From Duganella sp. Leaf126 (GTDB taxonomy: Bacteria; Pseudomonadota; Gammaproteobacteria; Burkholderiales; Burkholderiaceae_D), in the NCBI RefSeq assembly GCF_001423125.1, contig NZ_LMNW01000023.1:308646-372645 (forward strand): 64,000 bases of DNA, in the 5' to 3' direction. The notes under the pieces were generated by a model that had not been told where the DNA came from, searched no databases, and saw nothing but the letters and a program-made list of their open reading frames with translations. This document shows positions 1 to 9,927 of the stretch, one piece after another. Within the stretch, counting starts at the first letter, position 1. Each line of letters begins with the position of its first letter. The position numbers and the translations under genes were made by a program.

Positions 1-351
1 GAGCCGGTCCAGCGCAGCGCGCCGCAGGGCACCATCAGGGCCCAGGCCGAACGCATGCACGCCGCCGACTTCTACTGGGTCGGCATCACGCCCGAGGGCA
101 CGCGCGCCTACCGCCCTAACTGGAAAAGCGGCTTTTATCACCTGGCGATGGAAGCCCGGGTGCCGCTGGTGCTGGTCTTCATGGACTATCCGAGCAAGAC
201 CCTGAGCCTGGTCGATCACATCCACCTGTCCGGCGACCAGGAAGCCGATATGGCCGCAATCCGCGCCGTGCTCGCAGGCCACCAGGGCCTGCACCCGGAA
301 AATGCGGCGCCGATCATCCTGGCAGAGCGGCGCGCGGCACCGCGCGAGTAG
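1..351 (+). CDS. Lysophospholipid acyltransferase family protein (3' part only)
   Basis: The reading frame is open from base 1, so the N-terminus lies outside the window and about 116 residues are visible. The segment GITPEGTRAYRP matches motif III (F/T-PEGTR) of PlsC-type acyltransferases. These transfer an acyl chain to lysophosphatidate or related acceptors at the inner membrane. The catalytic HX4D motif would lie upstream. A hydrophobic stretch VPLVLVFMDYP follows motif III, as is usual in the family. The gene is convergent with ureG and only about 45 bp separates them. The family is well supported; the exact acceptor cannot be told from this part. Confidence 0.8.
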   Translation, partial: EPVQRSAPQGTIRAQAERMHAADFYWVGITPEGTRAYRPNWKSGFYHLAMEARVPLVLVFMDYPSKTLSLVDHIHLSGDQEADMAAIRAVLAGHQGLHPENAAPIILAERRAAPRE

Positions 352-396
352 GCACGCCGCATCACGTCCACGGCCAGCGCGGCCGGCCGCTTTGCG

Positions 397-1053
397 TCAG
401 TGCGCCGGCTGTCTCGGCTGTAGCGGCTGTGCTGCAGCTTCCAGCAGTCCCTGCTCGCGGATGAAATCGATCACGGCAGCCACGCCGTCGCCGCTGCGCA
501 GGTTGGTGAAGATGAACGGGCGGCTGCCGCGCTGCTGTCTGGCGTCGCGCGCCATCACGTCGAGGTCGGCACCCACGTGCGGCGCCAGGTCGGTCTTGTT
601 AATGATGAGCAGGTCCGAGCGCGTGATGCCGGGACCGCCCTTGCGCGGAATCTTCTCGCCGCCCGCCACGTCGATCACGTAGATCGTCAGGTCCGACAAC
701 TCGGGGCTGAAGGTGGCGGCCAGGTTGTCGCCGCCCGACTCCACCAAGATCAGGTCCAGATCGGGAAAATCGGCCTGCATGCGGGCGATCGCTTCCAGGT
801 TGATCGAAGCATCTTCGCGGATCGCCGTGTGCGGACAGCCGCCGGTCTCCACGCCCATCAGGCGCTCGGCCGGCAGCGCATCGGCGCGCAGCAGGATTTC
901 CATGTCTTCCTTGGTATAGATGTCATTGGTGATGACCGCCATGTCGTAGCGGTCGCGCATGCCCTTGCACAGCATTTCGCACAGCGCCGTCTTGCCGGAG
1001 CCGACCGGGCCGCCGATGCCGACCCGCAGCGGATTGGATGTAATCTGGTTCAT
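397..1053 (-). CDS. ureG: Urease accessory GTPase UreG
   Basis: UreG is the SIMIBI-class GTPase that drives nickel delivery to apo-urease within the UreDFG complex. The 218 residues hold a P-loop GGPVGSGKT (residues 14-22) and the nickel-binding CPH motif (C73-P74-H75). [13 protein letters not shown] is the base-specificity (NKxD) region. Length fits the family (about 205-220 aa). It is the last gene of the ureDABCEFG operon and starts 34 bp after ureF. The C-terminal tail ([10 protein letters not shown]) is slightly extended and low-complexity. A typical, intact gene. Confidence 0.97.
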   Translation of the reverse strand: MNQITSNPLRVGIGGPVGSGKTALCEMLCKGMRDRYDMAVITNDIYTKEDMEILLRADALPAERLMGVETGGCPHTAIREDASINLEAIARMQADFPDLDLILVESGGDNLAATFSPELSDLTIYVIDVAGGEKIPRKGGPGITRSDLLIINKTDLAPHVGADLDVMARDARQQRGSRPFIFTNLRSGDGVAAVIDFIREQGLLEAAAQPLQPRQPAH

Positions 1054-1087
1054 ATCGTTTATCCCGTATATCTGGTTTTTTGTTGAA

Positions 1088-1768
1088 TCACGACCGGTAC
1101 AGCCGGCTGTACTGCACCTCGTGCCGCATCGACAGCAGCGACAATCCCGGCGCCCAGTTGCTCATCTCGCCATCGGCCACGGTCTGCGCATGGCGCGCAG
1201 CTGCCGCGATCTCGTCGCGCAGCGAGAGCAGCATGCGCTGCCCTGCCACCTGCCCCAGCGGCACCGACTTCACGCACACCAGCACCTGGTTTTCGGCCCA
1301 CGCGAACAGCATGGCCAGCAGCGCCGCCTCGTGCGGGATATGCAGTGCCGCCACGGCGCAGGCATAGGCGGTGGGCAGCGCCACCTCGGGCGCGCGCTGC
1401 AGCTGCGCCTGGGCGTCGGCGTCGAGCAGGTCGAGTTCCACCAGCAGCCGGCTCAGCGAATAACCCATCTGGATGGTCTCGGCGCGAAATTCGGCGCTGT
1501 CGCGCGACGCGATAAACCGCTCGCTCCAGTCGTCCACTGCCTGCCAGTCGCGGCCGGCCCAGGCGTGCATCAGCCGCCACGTCACCGGCGCTTCCCACTG
1601 CGCCACGACCTCGTGCAGCTGGCGCAGGATCCAGGTGCGCGCGCTGGCGGCGTCGTGCACGATGCCGGCCGCCAGCGCCGCTTCCAGTCCCTGCGAATAA
1701 CTGTAGGCGCCGATCGGTAACGCCGGGCTGGCAAATTGCAGCAGGTTGAGTAACGCCGACGCCTCCAT
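1088..1768 (-). CDS. ureF: Urease accessory protein UreF
   Basis: UreF is an all-helical accessory protein that bridges UreD and UreG and controls the UreG GTPase during nickel insertion. [20 protein letters not shown] near the N-terminus is the family hallmark (LLQ-x-SP-x-LP-x-G-x-F/Y-x-xSxGLE). I chose ATG at 1768 ([11 protein letters not shown]), which puts the hallmark at the usual distance from the start; a GTG at 1810 would add 14 residues not typical of UreF. A purine-rich stretch (GGCAGG) precedes the chosen ATG. The gene lies between ureE and ureG in the same orientation and gives 226 aa. Confidence 0.93.
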   Translation of the reverse strand: MEASALLNLLQFASPALPIGAYSYSQGLEAALAAGIVHDAASARTWILRQLHEVVAQWEAPVTWRLMHAWAGRDWQAVDDWSERFIASRDSAEFRAETIQMGYSLSRLLVELDLLDADAQAQLQRAPEVALPTAYACAVAALHIPHEAALLAMLFAWAENQVLVCVKSVPLGQVAGQRMLLSLRDEIAAAARHAQTVADGEMSNWAPGLSLLSMRHEVQYSRLYRS

Positions 1769-1837
1769 CAGCCTGCCGCTCCGGCTGCCGTCCCTGCCGC
1801 GCGGACGCACATTGTCGCGCGCGCCGACCAGCGCCGC

Positions 1838-2347
1838 TCAACCCGCATCGCCGGGCCGGTGTATCTTCTGTCGGACCGGGATCGGCGCCAGCGGGTGATT
1901 GTCGTGGTGGTGCGCATGACCGCCGCCGTAGGCGCCGGACTCCGGCTCGAACGGCGCCATCTCTGCTGCCACCACCGCCCCCAGCCCCGCCAGCATGTCC
2001 TTCAGGACGGCATCGGCGCGGATGCGCAGAAAGCCGTCGCCGACCTGGGCCTGGGTATGGCGGTTACCGAGGTGAAACGCGCAGCGCAGCAGCGTGTGCG
2101 CATCGGCGCAGGTGACCTTGTAGGTCGGTTCGTCGGCAGCGACCACCGCGATCACGCGGCCATCCTCGCCCGTGAGCAGGTCGCCGCCGCGCAGCACGGT
2201 GCCGCGCGTGGTGAACACGGCCACGTCCTCGCCGGTGTCGAGCGTGGCGCGCAGCCGGCATTTTTCGCGCAATTCGTAGGGCAGCACCAAGCGCGCGCTG
2301 ACCGGCGCTGCATCGGCGGCGGAAATTTTGGTATGGAGTGTCAACAT
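1838..2347 (-). CDS. ureE: Urease accessory protein UreE (nickel metallochaperone)
   Basis: UreE binds nickel and hands it to the UreDFG complex. The frame is open further upstream, but the ATG at 2347 (MLTLHTKIS) gives 169 aa and the expected N-terminal beta domain. The segment HLGNRHTQAQ is the conserved region containing the dimer-interface metal site. The C-terminus carries a short His-rich tail (GGHAHHHDNH) like those that bind extra nickel. The start lies 10 bp after the ureC stop, so translation may be coupled. The gene is intact and in the usual order after ureC. Confidence 0.93.
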   Translation of the reverse strand: MLTLHTKISAADAAPVSARLVLPYELREKCRLRATLDTGEDVAVFTTRGTVLRGGDLLTGEDGRVIAVVAADEPTYKVTCADAHTLLRCAFHLGNRHTQAQVGDGFLRIRADAVLKDMLAGLGAVVAAEMAPFEPESGAYGGGHAHHHDNHPLAPIPVRQKIHRPGDAG

Positions 2348-2357
2348 GAGGTCGTCA

Positions 2358-4064
<1,707 letters not shown>

Positions 4065-4090
4065 GTCTGCCTTGGTTGGTGAGGTCGCGG

Positions 4091-4417
4091 TTATTTTTTC
4101 GGTGGTTGCGGAGCGAGCTTGCCCATGACTTTGCCGCTGAAGCCATAGACCTCCATGTCGCCCGACAAGGTCACCAGCTCCACCGTGCGCTGCTGGCCCG
4201 GCTCGAAGCGCACGGCGGTGCCGGCAGCGATATTGAGGCGCTTGCCGTACGCTTTCCAGCGCTCGAACTTGAGCTCCGTGTTCACCTCGAAAAAGTGGAA
4301 ATGGGAGCCGATCTGCACGGGGCGGTCGCCCTGGTTGGTTACCACCACGGTGGCGGTTTCGCGGCCCTCATTGAGACCGATCTCGCCTTCCTTGACGCGA
4401 TATTCACCGGGAATCAT
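4091..4417 (-). CDS. ureB: Urease beta subunit
   Basis: Structural subunit of the (alpha-beta-gamma)3 urease. The ATG at 4417 gives 108 aa starting [13 protein letters not shown], the usual UreB opening (MIPGE). An upstream in-frame ATG at 4471 would add 18 residues overlapping the ureA end and is unlikely. The conserved segment [12 protein letters not shown] is present. A GGAGAAC-type ribosome binding site sits just before the chosen ATG. The stop is followed 26 bp later by ureC. Confidence 0.96.
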   Translation of the reverse strand: MIPGEYRVKEGEIGLNEGRETATVVVTNQGDRPVQIGSHFHFFEVNTELKFERWKAYGKRLNIAAGTAVRFEPGQQRTVELVTLSGDMEVYGFSGKVMGKLAPQPPKK

Positions 4418-4430
4418 CGTGTTCTCCTGT

Positions 4431-4733
4431 TCAGGGTATAGGATTGTGGACGGTGACAAGCTTGCTGCCATCGGGGAAGGTCGCTTCGACCTGGATGTCG
4501 GCGATCATCTCGGGGATGCCTTCCATGACATCGCTGCGCGAAAGGATGGTCTGCCCTTCCGACATCAGCTGCGCCACGGTCTTGCCATCGCGGGCGCCCT
4601 CCATGATGGCGCAGGTGATCAGCGCCACCGCCTCCGGATAATTGAGTTTGAGGCCGCGCGCCAGCCGCCGCTCGGCCACGATGCCGGCCGTGAAAATGAG
4701 CAGCTTGTCTTTTTCTCTTGGTGTCAGTTCCAT
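4431..4733 (-). CDS. ureA: Urease gamma subunit
   Basis: Smallest structural subunit of urease, exactly 100 aa as in most bacteria. It opens [16 protein letters not shown] and ends with [10 protein letters not shown], both typical of UreA. The frame is open far upstream, but that part overlaps ureD antisense-free sequence in another frame and has no coding character. The ATG at 4733 lies 41 bp after the ureD stop and 13 bp separate its stop from ureB. The separate ureA and ureB genes indicate the three-subunit bacterial arrangement rather than a fused one. Confidence 0.97.
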   Translation of the reverse strand: MELTPREKDKLLIFTAGIVAERRLARGLKLNYPEAVALITCAIMEGARDGKTVAQLMSEGQTILSRSDVMEGIPEMIADIQVEATFPDGSKLVTVHNPIP

Positions 4734-4774
4734 GTGGTTCCAGTACGATCCATATGCCCTGCCGGGTTCTTGGT

Positions 4775-5692
4775 TCAGGTCTGCCAGATGCGCGGCGTTA
4801 CCGCCGCGCGCCCCAGCAATGCCGGGCGCAGGCGGCGCCACGCGGCCAGCATCAGGCGGCGCGCCGTTTCGCTGTCGTCGCCCAGATACCGCGCCACCAG
4901 CACGCCCCTGGTATGGGTAACGCCATACAGGTGCCCGCCGTTGACCGCTGCCGGGTGGCCGGCGCCGGCACCGGCAGCGCTGTCGGACGCCATATCGGCG
5001 CGGATGTCGGCCAGCAACCGGTTCAGCTGCGACGATGGCGGCACCGCACCGGCGGCGATCAGCGTGGCGCACACGGTATGGCCGCCCAGCGCCAGCGGGC
5101 TGTCGAGACGTCCGCCCAGCAGCGCGCCCTGCTCCCACCACAGCAGCCTGCCCTCGCGGCGGATGCTGCTGCGCTGCGCGATGGTGCCGCTATCGAATAC
5201 CTCGCCCGAACCGCGCCGGCCCATGCACAGGATCTCGCAGCCGAGATAGGTCGCGTCGGCGGCCAGCTCGACGTGATGGTCGAGCGTGACATCGGCCGTG
5301 TCGAAAAAAATCGTCTCCTGCGGCAGCCATTCGAGCGCGCCGCCCGGGTTCACATGCAGATGCACCTGCTGGTGCGAGCGCCTGCCATTGGCGCGGTACC
5401 ACTTGGCTGCACCGGGCGTGGTGACGCAGGCGTGCGCATGGTCGCCGACACCGATGTCGATGGCCAGCTGGTCGCCGCCCACCACCCCGCCCGGCGGATG
5501 GACCACGATCGCATGGCACACCTTGCGGTCTTCCGGGTACAGCGCCTTTTGCACGCGCAGCGGCCCCTGGTGACGGTTGTTGAGCAGGCGCGTGGTGCCG
5601 CCGTCGTCGGCAAAGCCGAGCGTGAGACTGGCCTGCCAGGCGGCGCCGGCATGGCCGGGGGCGTGCTTGCGCGGTGCGGTGCAGTCTGGCAT
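4775..5692 (-). CDS. ureD: Urease accessory protein UreD (UreH)
   Basis: Scaffold protein of the UreDFG complex through which nickel passes to the alpha subunit. Recognisable segments are [30 protein letters not shown] and [13 protein letters not shown], in the family's order. The frame is open upstream to 6256 but that part is antisense to the sugar kinase. The ATG at 5692 gives 305 aa, a little longer than usual because of an N-terminal stretch rich in Pro and His. No strong ribosome binding site precedes it. It is the first gene of the operon; the predicted sigma-54 start point lies about 23 bp upstream of the ATG. Confidence 0.93.
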   Translation of the reverse strand: MPDCTAPRKHAPGHAGAAWQASLTLGFADDGGTTRLLNNRHQGPLRVQKALYPEDRKVCHAIVVHPPGGVVGGDQLAIDIGVGDHAHACVTTPGAAKWYRANGRRSHQQVHLHVNPGGALEWLPQETIFFDTADVTLDHHVELAADATYLGCEILCMGRRGSGEVFDSGTIAQRSSIRREGRLLWWEQGALLGGRLDSPLALGGHTVCATLIAAGAVPPSSQLNRLLADIRADMASDSAAGAGAGHPAAVNGGHLYGVTHTRGVLVARYLGDDSETARRLMLAAWRRLRPALLGRAAVTPRIWQT

Positions 5693-5724
5693 GGCGACAA
5701 AAAATGAAAATAATGTGATGTCGT

Positions 5725-5741
5725 ATGCAAGCTCTGTGCCA
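5725..5741 (-). promoter_or_regulatory. Sigma-54 (RpoN) -24/-12 promoter of the urease operon
   Basis: Read on the minus strand the sequence is TGGCACAGAGCTTGCAT. The sigma-54 consensus is TGGCAC-N5-TTGC(A/T), with GG and GC exactly 10 bases apart; both conditions are met. The predicted start point is near base 5715, leaving a 23-base leader before ureD. No competing sigma-70 pair of similar quality was seen between ureD and the divergent kinase gene. The match is directly visible; its use in vivo is inferred. Confidence 0.8.
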
Positions 5742-5780
5742 AGCAGCACACGCGGCGCGGGGTGGTTTCGGCGGCGGCGC

Positions 5781-5815
5781 GCACCGCCGCGGTGCGCATG
5801 CACCAGTATGGCCCG
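5781..5815. promoter_or_regulatory. Candidate NtrC enhancer sites upstream of ureD
   Basis: Bases 5781-5795 read GCACC-GCCGC-GGTGC, an exact match to the core of the NtrC dyad (TGCAC(C/T)-N5-GGTGCA). A second, half-matching site TGCACC-N5-GG starts at 5799. They are centred about 73 and 92 bases upstream of the predicted sigma-54 start, a workable position for an enhancer-binding protein. The region is GC-rich, so the weaker second site could be chance. Confidence 0.55.
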
Positions 5816-5887
5816 CGCACTCAAGCCTCGCGCGCGGGCAAGACATGCTATCGTTGACCTTTTCGATCCTCGCCACGACTGCACATC

Positions 5888-6865
5888 ATGACCGACACCA
5901 CTCTGCCCACCCGCGCGCCCGACGTGATCACCGTCGGCGAAGCGATGGGCCTGTTCATCGCACGCGACGCCGGACCGCTGGCGCAGGTGCGCGACTTCGA
6001 GCGCGCCACCGCCGGCGCCGAGCTCAATGTCGCGGTTGGCCTGGCGCGCCTGGGCGTGCGGGTCGCCTACCTGTCCGCGCTCGGCAACGACAGCCTGGGC
6101 GCCAACCTGCTGGCCTTCATGGACGCCGAAGGGATCGACCGCAGCCGGGTGCGCATCGACGATGACCACCGCACCGGCTTCATGCTCAAGGAAATGGCCG
6201 CCGACGGCAGCGACCCGCAGGTCGAGTACCACCGGCGCGGCTCCGCCGCCAGCCACCTGTCGCCGGCCGACCTGCCGGCTGCCGCATCATGGGACCAGGC
6301 GCGCCTGCTGCACATCACCGGCATTTCGCCGCCCCTGTCCGACAGCTGCCGCGCGCTGGTGTTCGCCATGGCGCGCCAGGCCCGGGATGCCGGACGCACG
6401 GTCACCTTCGACCCCAACCTGCGTCCGCGCCTGTGGCCGTCGCAGGCCGTGATGATCGACACCCTCAACGACCTGGCGCTGCTGGCCGACGTGGTGATGC
6501 CGGGACTGTCCGAAGGGCGGCTGCTCACCGGCCGCGACGACGCTGCCGGCATCGCCGACTTCTACCTGCAGCGCGGGGCGCGCCAGGTGGTGGTCAAGCT
6601 CGGTCCTGCCGGCGCCTATTACGCCGATGCGCACACGCGCGGCACGGTGGCCGGCAACCCGGTCGCCACGGTGGTGGACACGGTGGGCGCCGGCGACGGC
6701 TTTGCCGTGGGCGTGATCAGCGCCCTGCTGGAAGACCTGCCGCTGGCGCAGGCGGCGGCGCGCGGCAACGCCATCGGCGCGCGCGTGGTGCAGTTCCGCG
6801 GCGACTGCGAAGGCTTGCCGACCCGCGAACAGCTGGCCGACATCACCACGCCCACCGCGGGCTGA
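5888..6865 (+). CDS. PfkB-family sugar kinase, probably 2-dehydro-3-deoxygluconokinase-like
   Basis: A 325-aa ribokinase/PfkB kinase. The first signature region (AGAELNVAVGLARLG, residues about 42-56) and the second, DTVGAGDGFAVG, which contains the catalytic Asp and anion hole, are both intact. The pattern TVGEAMGLFIA at the start and FDPNLRPRLWPS in the middle resemble KDG kinases (KdgK), which phosphorylate 2-keto-3-deoxygluconate. No sugar-acid catabolic genes lie beside it, so the substrate is not certain. It is divergent from the urease operon, sharing about 195 bp of upstream DNA. No clear ribosome binding site is visible before the ATG. Confidence 0.8.
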   Translation: MTDTTLPTRAPDVITVGEAMGLFIARDAGPLAQVRDFERATAGAELNVAVGLARLGVRVAYLSALGNDSLGANLLAFMDAEGIDRSRVRIDDDHRTGFMLKEMAADGSDPQVEYHRRGSAASHLSPADLPAAASWDQARLLHITGISPPLSDSCRALVFAMARQARDAGRTVTFDPNLRPRLWPSQAVMIDTLNDLALLADVVMPGLSEGRLLTGRDDAAGIADFYLQRGARQVVVKLGPAGAYYADAHTRGTVAGNPVATVVDTVGAGDGFAVGVISALLEDLPLAQAAARGNAIGARVVQFRGDCEGLPTREQLADITTPTAG

Positions 6866-6977
6866 GGTCTGCGGCATTGTTGCGCTGACGTCAAAACAGC
6901 TTTGTCCGCACGCGTCTTGGTGACGGCGCTGCCGGCATCCATACTTGCTGCCTGACTCAATCACACGGGAGCAAGCA

Positions 6978-7880
6978 ATGAAGGTATTCGTTACAGGCGC
7001 AGCAGGTTTTATCGGCGGTTCGATCGCAGCGGGGCTGGTCAAGGCAGGCCACACGGTGACGGGACTGGTGCGCGATCCGGCCCAGGTGGCCGAGGTGGCC
7101 GCCATCGGCGTGACCGGCATCGTCGGCACGCTCGACGACCACGACCTGCTGGTGGCGCACAGCCGGGGCGCCGACGCCGTCATCAACGCCGCCAGCAGCG
7201 ACCACCGCGCAGCGGTCGAGGCGATCATCGCAGGGCTGGCCGGTTCGGGCAAGCCGTTCCTCCACACCAGCGGGTCGAGCATCGTCGGCGATGCCGCGGG
7301 CGGCCTGGGCACCGACCAGGTGTACGACGAAGACCGATTGCCGCCACCGACGGCCGACAAGGCGGCGCGCGTGGCCATCGACCAGCTGGTGCTGGGCACC
7401 GCCAACCGCGGCATCCGCTCGGCAGTGCTGTGCAACACGCTGATCTACGGTCACGGCGCGCTGCCGCGCGACAGCGTTCAGCTGCCACGCCTGCTCAAGC
7501 AGGCGCGCAAGAGCGGCGTCGTGCGCCACGTCGGCCCCGGCCTGAACATCTGGTCCACCGTCCATATCGACGACGTCGTGGACCTGTACCTGCTGGCACT
7601 GGACAAGACGCCGGCCGGCGCCTTTTATTTCGTCGAAAGCGGCGAAGCGTCGTTCCGCGACATGACCGCCGCCATGGCGCAGGCACTGGGCCTAGGCGCA
7701 GCAGAGGACTGGCCGCTGGAACAGGCGATACAGGAATGGGGCTACGAGATGGCGTCGTACGGCCTGGGTTCGAACAGCCGCGTGCGCGGCCACAAGGCGC
7801 GCACGGTGCTGGGCTGGCAGCCGCACCGGCCACCGGTGCTGGCGTGGATCGCCAGCGACATGTTGCGCGGCGCGCGCTAA
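6978..7880 (+). CDS. NAD(P)-dependent epimerase/dehydratase (extended SDR)
   Basis: The ATG at 6978 follows a GGGAGCAAG ribosome binding site and gives 300 aa. The N-terminal Rossmann motif TGAAGFIGGS binds the dinucleotide. The rest has the extended-SDR layout, ending with the IDDVVDLYLLAL segment typical of atypical NAD(P)-binding epimerases. In place of the classic YxxxK I see TADKAARVAID, so the catalytic Tyr seems replaced, as in several stress-related members. An alternative ATG at 6945 lacks a binding site. It stands alone, convergent with the GNAT gene. The substrate is unknown. Confidence 0.8.
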   Translation: MKVFVTGAAGFIGGSIAAGLVKAGHTVTGLVRDPAQVAEVAAIGVTGIVGTLDDHDLLVAHSRGADAVINAASSDHRAAVEAIIAGLAGSGKPFLHTSGSSIVGDAAGGLGTDQVYDEDRLPPPTADKAARVAIDQLVLGTANRGIRSAVLCNTLIYGHGALPRDSVQLPRLLKQARKSGVVRHVGPGLNIWSTVHIDDVVDLYLLALDKTPAGAFYFVESGEASFRDMTAAMAQALGLGAAEDWPLEQAIQEWGYEMASYGLGSNSRVRGHKARTVLGWQPHRPPVLAWIASDMLRGAR

Positions 7881-7890
7881 GCCGCCGCTG

Positions 7891-8454
7891 TTACGCGTCC
7901 GCAGGGATCAGCGCAAACACGTGGGCGTCGACCGCCGTGTCGCCGATGCACAGGCGGTTGCGCGCGATCCGTTCGTCGCGCGCGCCGCACTTGGTCGCCA
8001 CCGCCATGCTGGCCGTATTGCCGACTGCGACCACGATCTCGACCCGCTGCAAGCCCAGCGCGCCGAAAGCATGGGCCGACAGCGCCTGCACGCAGCACGT
8101 GGCCACGCCCTGCCGCTGGCGCGACTGCCGCACCCAGTAACCGAGGTTGCAAAACCGGTGCTGCGCCCGGATGTCGTTGAGGCCTGCGCCACCGAGAAAG
8201 TCGCCGGACCGCTCGCAGAAAATACCGTATTCGCACGCCGTGCCCGCCGCCTGCCCGGCGCGGCACGCAGCAAACCATTCCAGCGCATCGGCAGCGCTGT
8301 AGTCGCTCACGCACCACGGCATCCACGGCGACACCGACACCACCGATTCCACCACGGCGGCGGTAAAGGCATCGGCGTCGGCATCGGCGAACGGGCGCAG
8401 CAGAAGTCCGGCGTACGGCAAGGCTGGCGCGGGCATGGCGGGCATGGCAGGCAC
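7891..8454 (-). CDS. GNAT family N-acetyltransferase (RimJ/RimL-like)
   Basis: A 187-aa acetyltransferase of the RimJ/RimL type. The acetyl-CoA binding segment appears as RQGVATCCVQAL (R/Q-x-x-G-x-A), preceded by NLGYWVRQS and followed by LQRVEIVVAVGNTASMAVATKCG, a typical GNAT pattern. The GTG at 8454 lies 3 bp after the stop of the upstream gene, with AAGGCGG eight bases before it, so translation is probably coupled; two in-frame ATGs at 8445 and 8436 are alternatives. The N-terminal MPA repeat (three copies) makes the start uncertain. The substrate could be a ribosomal protein or a small amine and cannot be told here. Confidence 0.82.
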   Translation of the reverse strand: MPAMPAMPAPALPYAGLLLRPFADADADAFTAAVVESVVSVSPWMPWCVSDYSAADALEWFAACRAGQAAGTACEYGIFCERSGDFLGGAGLNDIRAQHRFCNLGYWVRQSRQRQGVATCCVQALSAHAFGALGLQRVEIVVAVGNTASMAVATKCGARDERIARNRLCIGDTAVDAHVFALIPADA

Positions 8455-8457
8455 GCC

Positions 8458-9810
8458 CTATTCCGCCTTGGCCGGCGCTGCCGGCGGCATCGGCAGTTTG
8501 CCATCCTGCAGGCCGAACATCGACACCCGCTTGCCGTTCATGGTCAGCGTACTGTCCTTGAACTCGATCACCGTGGTGATCTCGTCCTTGCCCACCACGG
8601 CCATGCCGGACTGGCGGATGTCGCCCATGACTTTCTCATACACCTGGCGCTGTACGGCGACGAGCTTCTGCGCCCGGTCCGGCGTTTCGGGAGCGACCGC
8701 CTTGCTGGCGGCGAAGGCCGACAGCGCATCGACGATCGGCGTCGGCACCCGCACTTCCAGCCGCACCAGCAGCTTTTTCAGGATGGCGGGCAGCGAGCGC
8801 AGTTCGGCCTCGGAAGCACCGGCAAAGCCGATCCGGCCCCTGAGCGAGGCGACCTGGCCATGCCAGGCAGCGCTGATATCGTCGATGACGACCTCGATGC
8901 CGCGTTTGAGCACGGCGACGCCCATGTCCTTGAGCTTCCTGAGCATGACCTCCGAGCGCGCGTCGGGGGCCAGCTGCTGCAGCTGCGGCGCGCCGGCCAG
9001 GCGCGTGAAGTCCCTGATCACCTGGGCATCCAGACCCAGGACACGGACCGCGAAGTTGGCGCGCTCGACCCTGTTCTCACCGACGCCGGCCGCGCGCACC
9101 GACACGCCATACGCAAGGTCCACGAACTTGCCACGCCGTTGCAGGTCGGTCTTGATGCGCAGGTCTTCCAGCAGCATCGGCGCGGTGCTGTCCTTGAAGG
9201 CGATGCGGTCGACATCGACGTTCATCGCGCCATACCACAGGCCATCGCTGGCGCGCGCCTGCCGGCCGGCGAACCGCACGCCGGCGACATCGGCGTTGAC
9301 AGGACCGGCCATGTTCAGCGCAGCGATAGTGCCGGTGTAGCGGGCCTGGTTGCCGGCCCGGGTGGTGTCGACATTGAACACCACGTCGCTCCAGCCCAGC
9401 TGCACCTGCTGGTCCTGGTAGCTGCCGGCCTTGAGCATGCTCTGGTAGTGCTGGAGGCCGCGGCTGTCGGGCAGGCGCCTGGGCGCCAGCGGCTTGTCGG
9501 TACCGAAGATCGCTTTCAGGCGCGGCCGGAGTTCGGGCGAGAACGAGAACTTGTTGTAGGCGGCGATGCGCTTGTTGATATCGGGTTCTTCGGGGTTGAG
9601 CACGGACAGTTCGCCTGCCGCTGCCGTGTACACCTTGAAGATTTCGGACGACAGCATGGCCGGAACCGGCTGTTGCTGGGTCTGTTGTGCCTGCTGTGCC
9701 TGTTGAACCTGCTGTGCTTGGTGAACCTGCTGAACCTGCTGTGCCTGGACGCCGGGACTGCCGACCAGGCCGGACACGGCCAGGGACAGGGCGAGGGAAT
9801 GTTTGACCAC
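8458..9810 (-). CDS. Secreted DUF945-like (YdgA family) protein with Gln-rich linker
   Basis: Starting at a GTG (9810) preceded by AAAGG, the protein has 450 aa. It opens with a signal peptide (KHSLALSLAVSGLVG then VQA cleavage region). A Gln-rich linker of roughly 30 residues follows, built from QQVQQ/QQAQQ units. The remainder contains alternating beta-strand segments and resembles the DUF945/YdgA family of periplasmic proteins; I rely on pattern memory for that. An in-frame ATG at 9909 would put 33 unrelated residues before the signal peptide and is unlikely. The GNAT gene follows after 3 bp and is probably co-transcribed. Function unknown. Confidence 0.7.
   Translation of the reverse strand: MVKHSLALSLAVSGLVGSPGVQAQQVQQVHQAQQVQQAQQAQQTQQQPVPAMLSSEIFKVYTAAAGELSVLNPEEPDINKRIAAYNKFSFSPELRPRLKAIFGTDKPLAPRRLPDSRGLQHYQSMLKAGSYQDQQVQLGWSDVVFNVDTTRAGNQARYTGTIAALNMAGPVNADVAGVRFAGRQARASDGLWYGAMNVDVDRIAFKDSTAPMLLEDLRIKTDLQRRGKFVDLAYGVSVRAAGVGENRVERANFAVRVLGLDAQVIRDFTRLAGAPQLQQLAPDARSEVMLRKLKDMGVAVLKRGIEVVIDDISAAWHGQVASLRGRIGFAGASEAELRSLPAILKKLLVRLEVRVPTPIVDALSAFAASKAVAPETPDRAQKLVAVQRQVYEKVMGDIRQSGMAVVGKDEITTVIEFKDSTLTMNGKRVSMFGLQDGKLPMPPAAPAKAE
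9671..9748. repeat. Short repeat coding for the Gln-rich linker
   Basis: About 78 bases made of imperfect units around TGCTGTGCCTG / TGCTGAACCTG. On the minus strand they encode Gln-Gln-Val or Gln-Gln-Ala units joined in series after the signal peptide of the DUF945-like protein. Such in-frame repeats vary easily in copy number between strains. Confidence 0.7.
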
Positions 9811-9927
9811 GAAATGCCTTTGAAAAAGCGGATGAAGGACGCCGGTGAAGGCGCATGCAAGATTGTTCAAAAGAACAATGTTACTGCATCCCGCTCTCTC
9901 AAAATGCACACATTATCACTATGCCCA

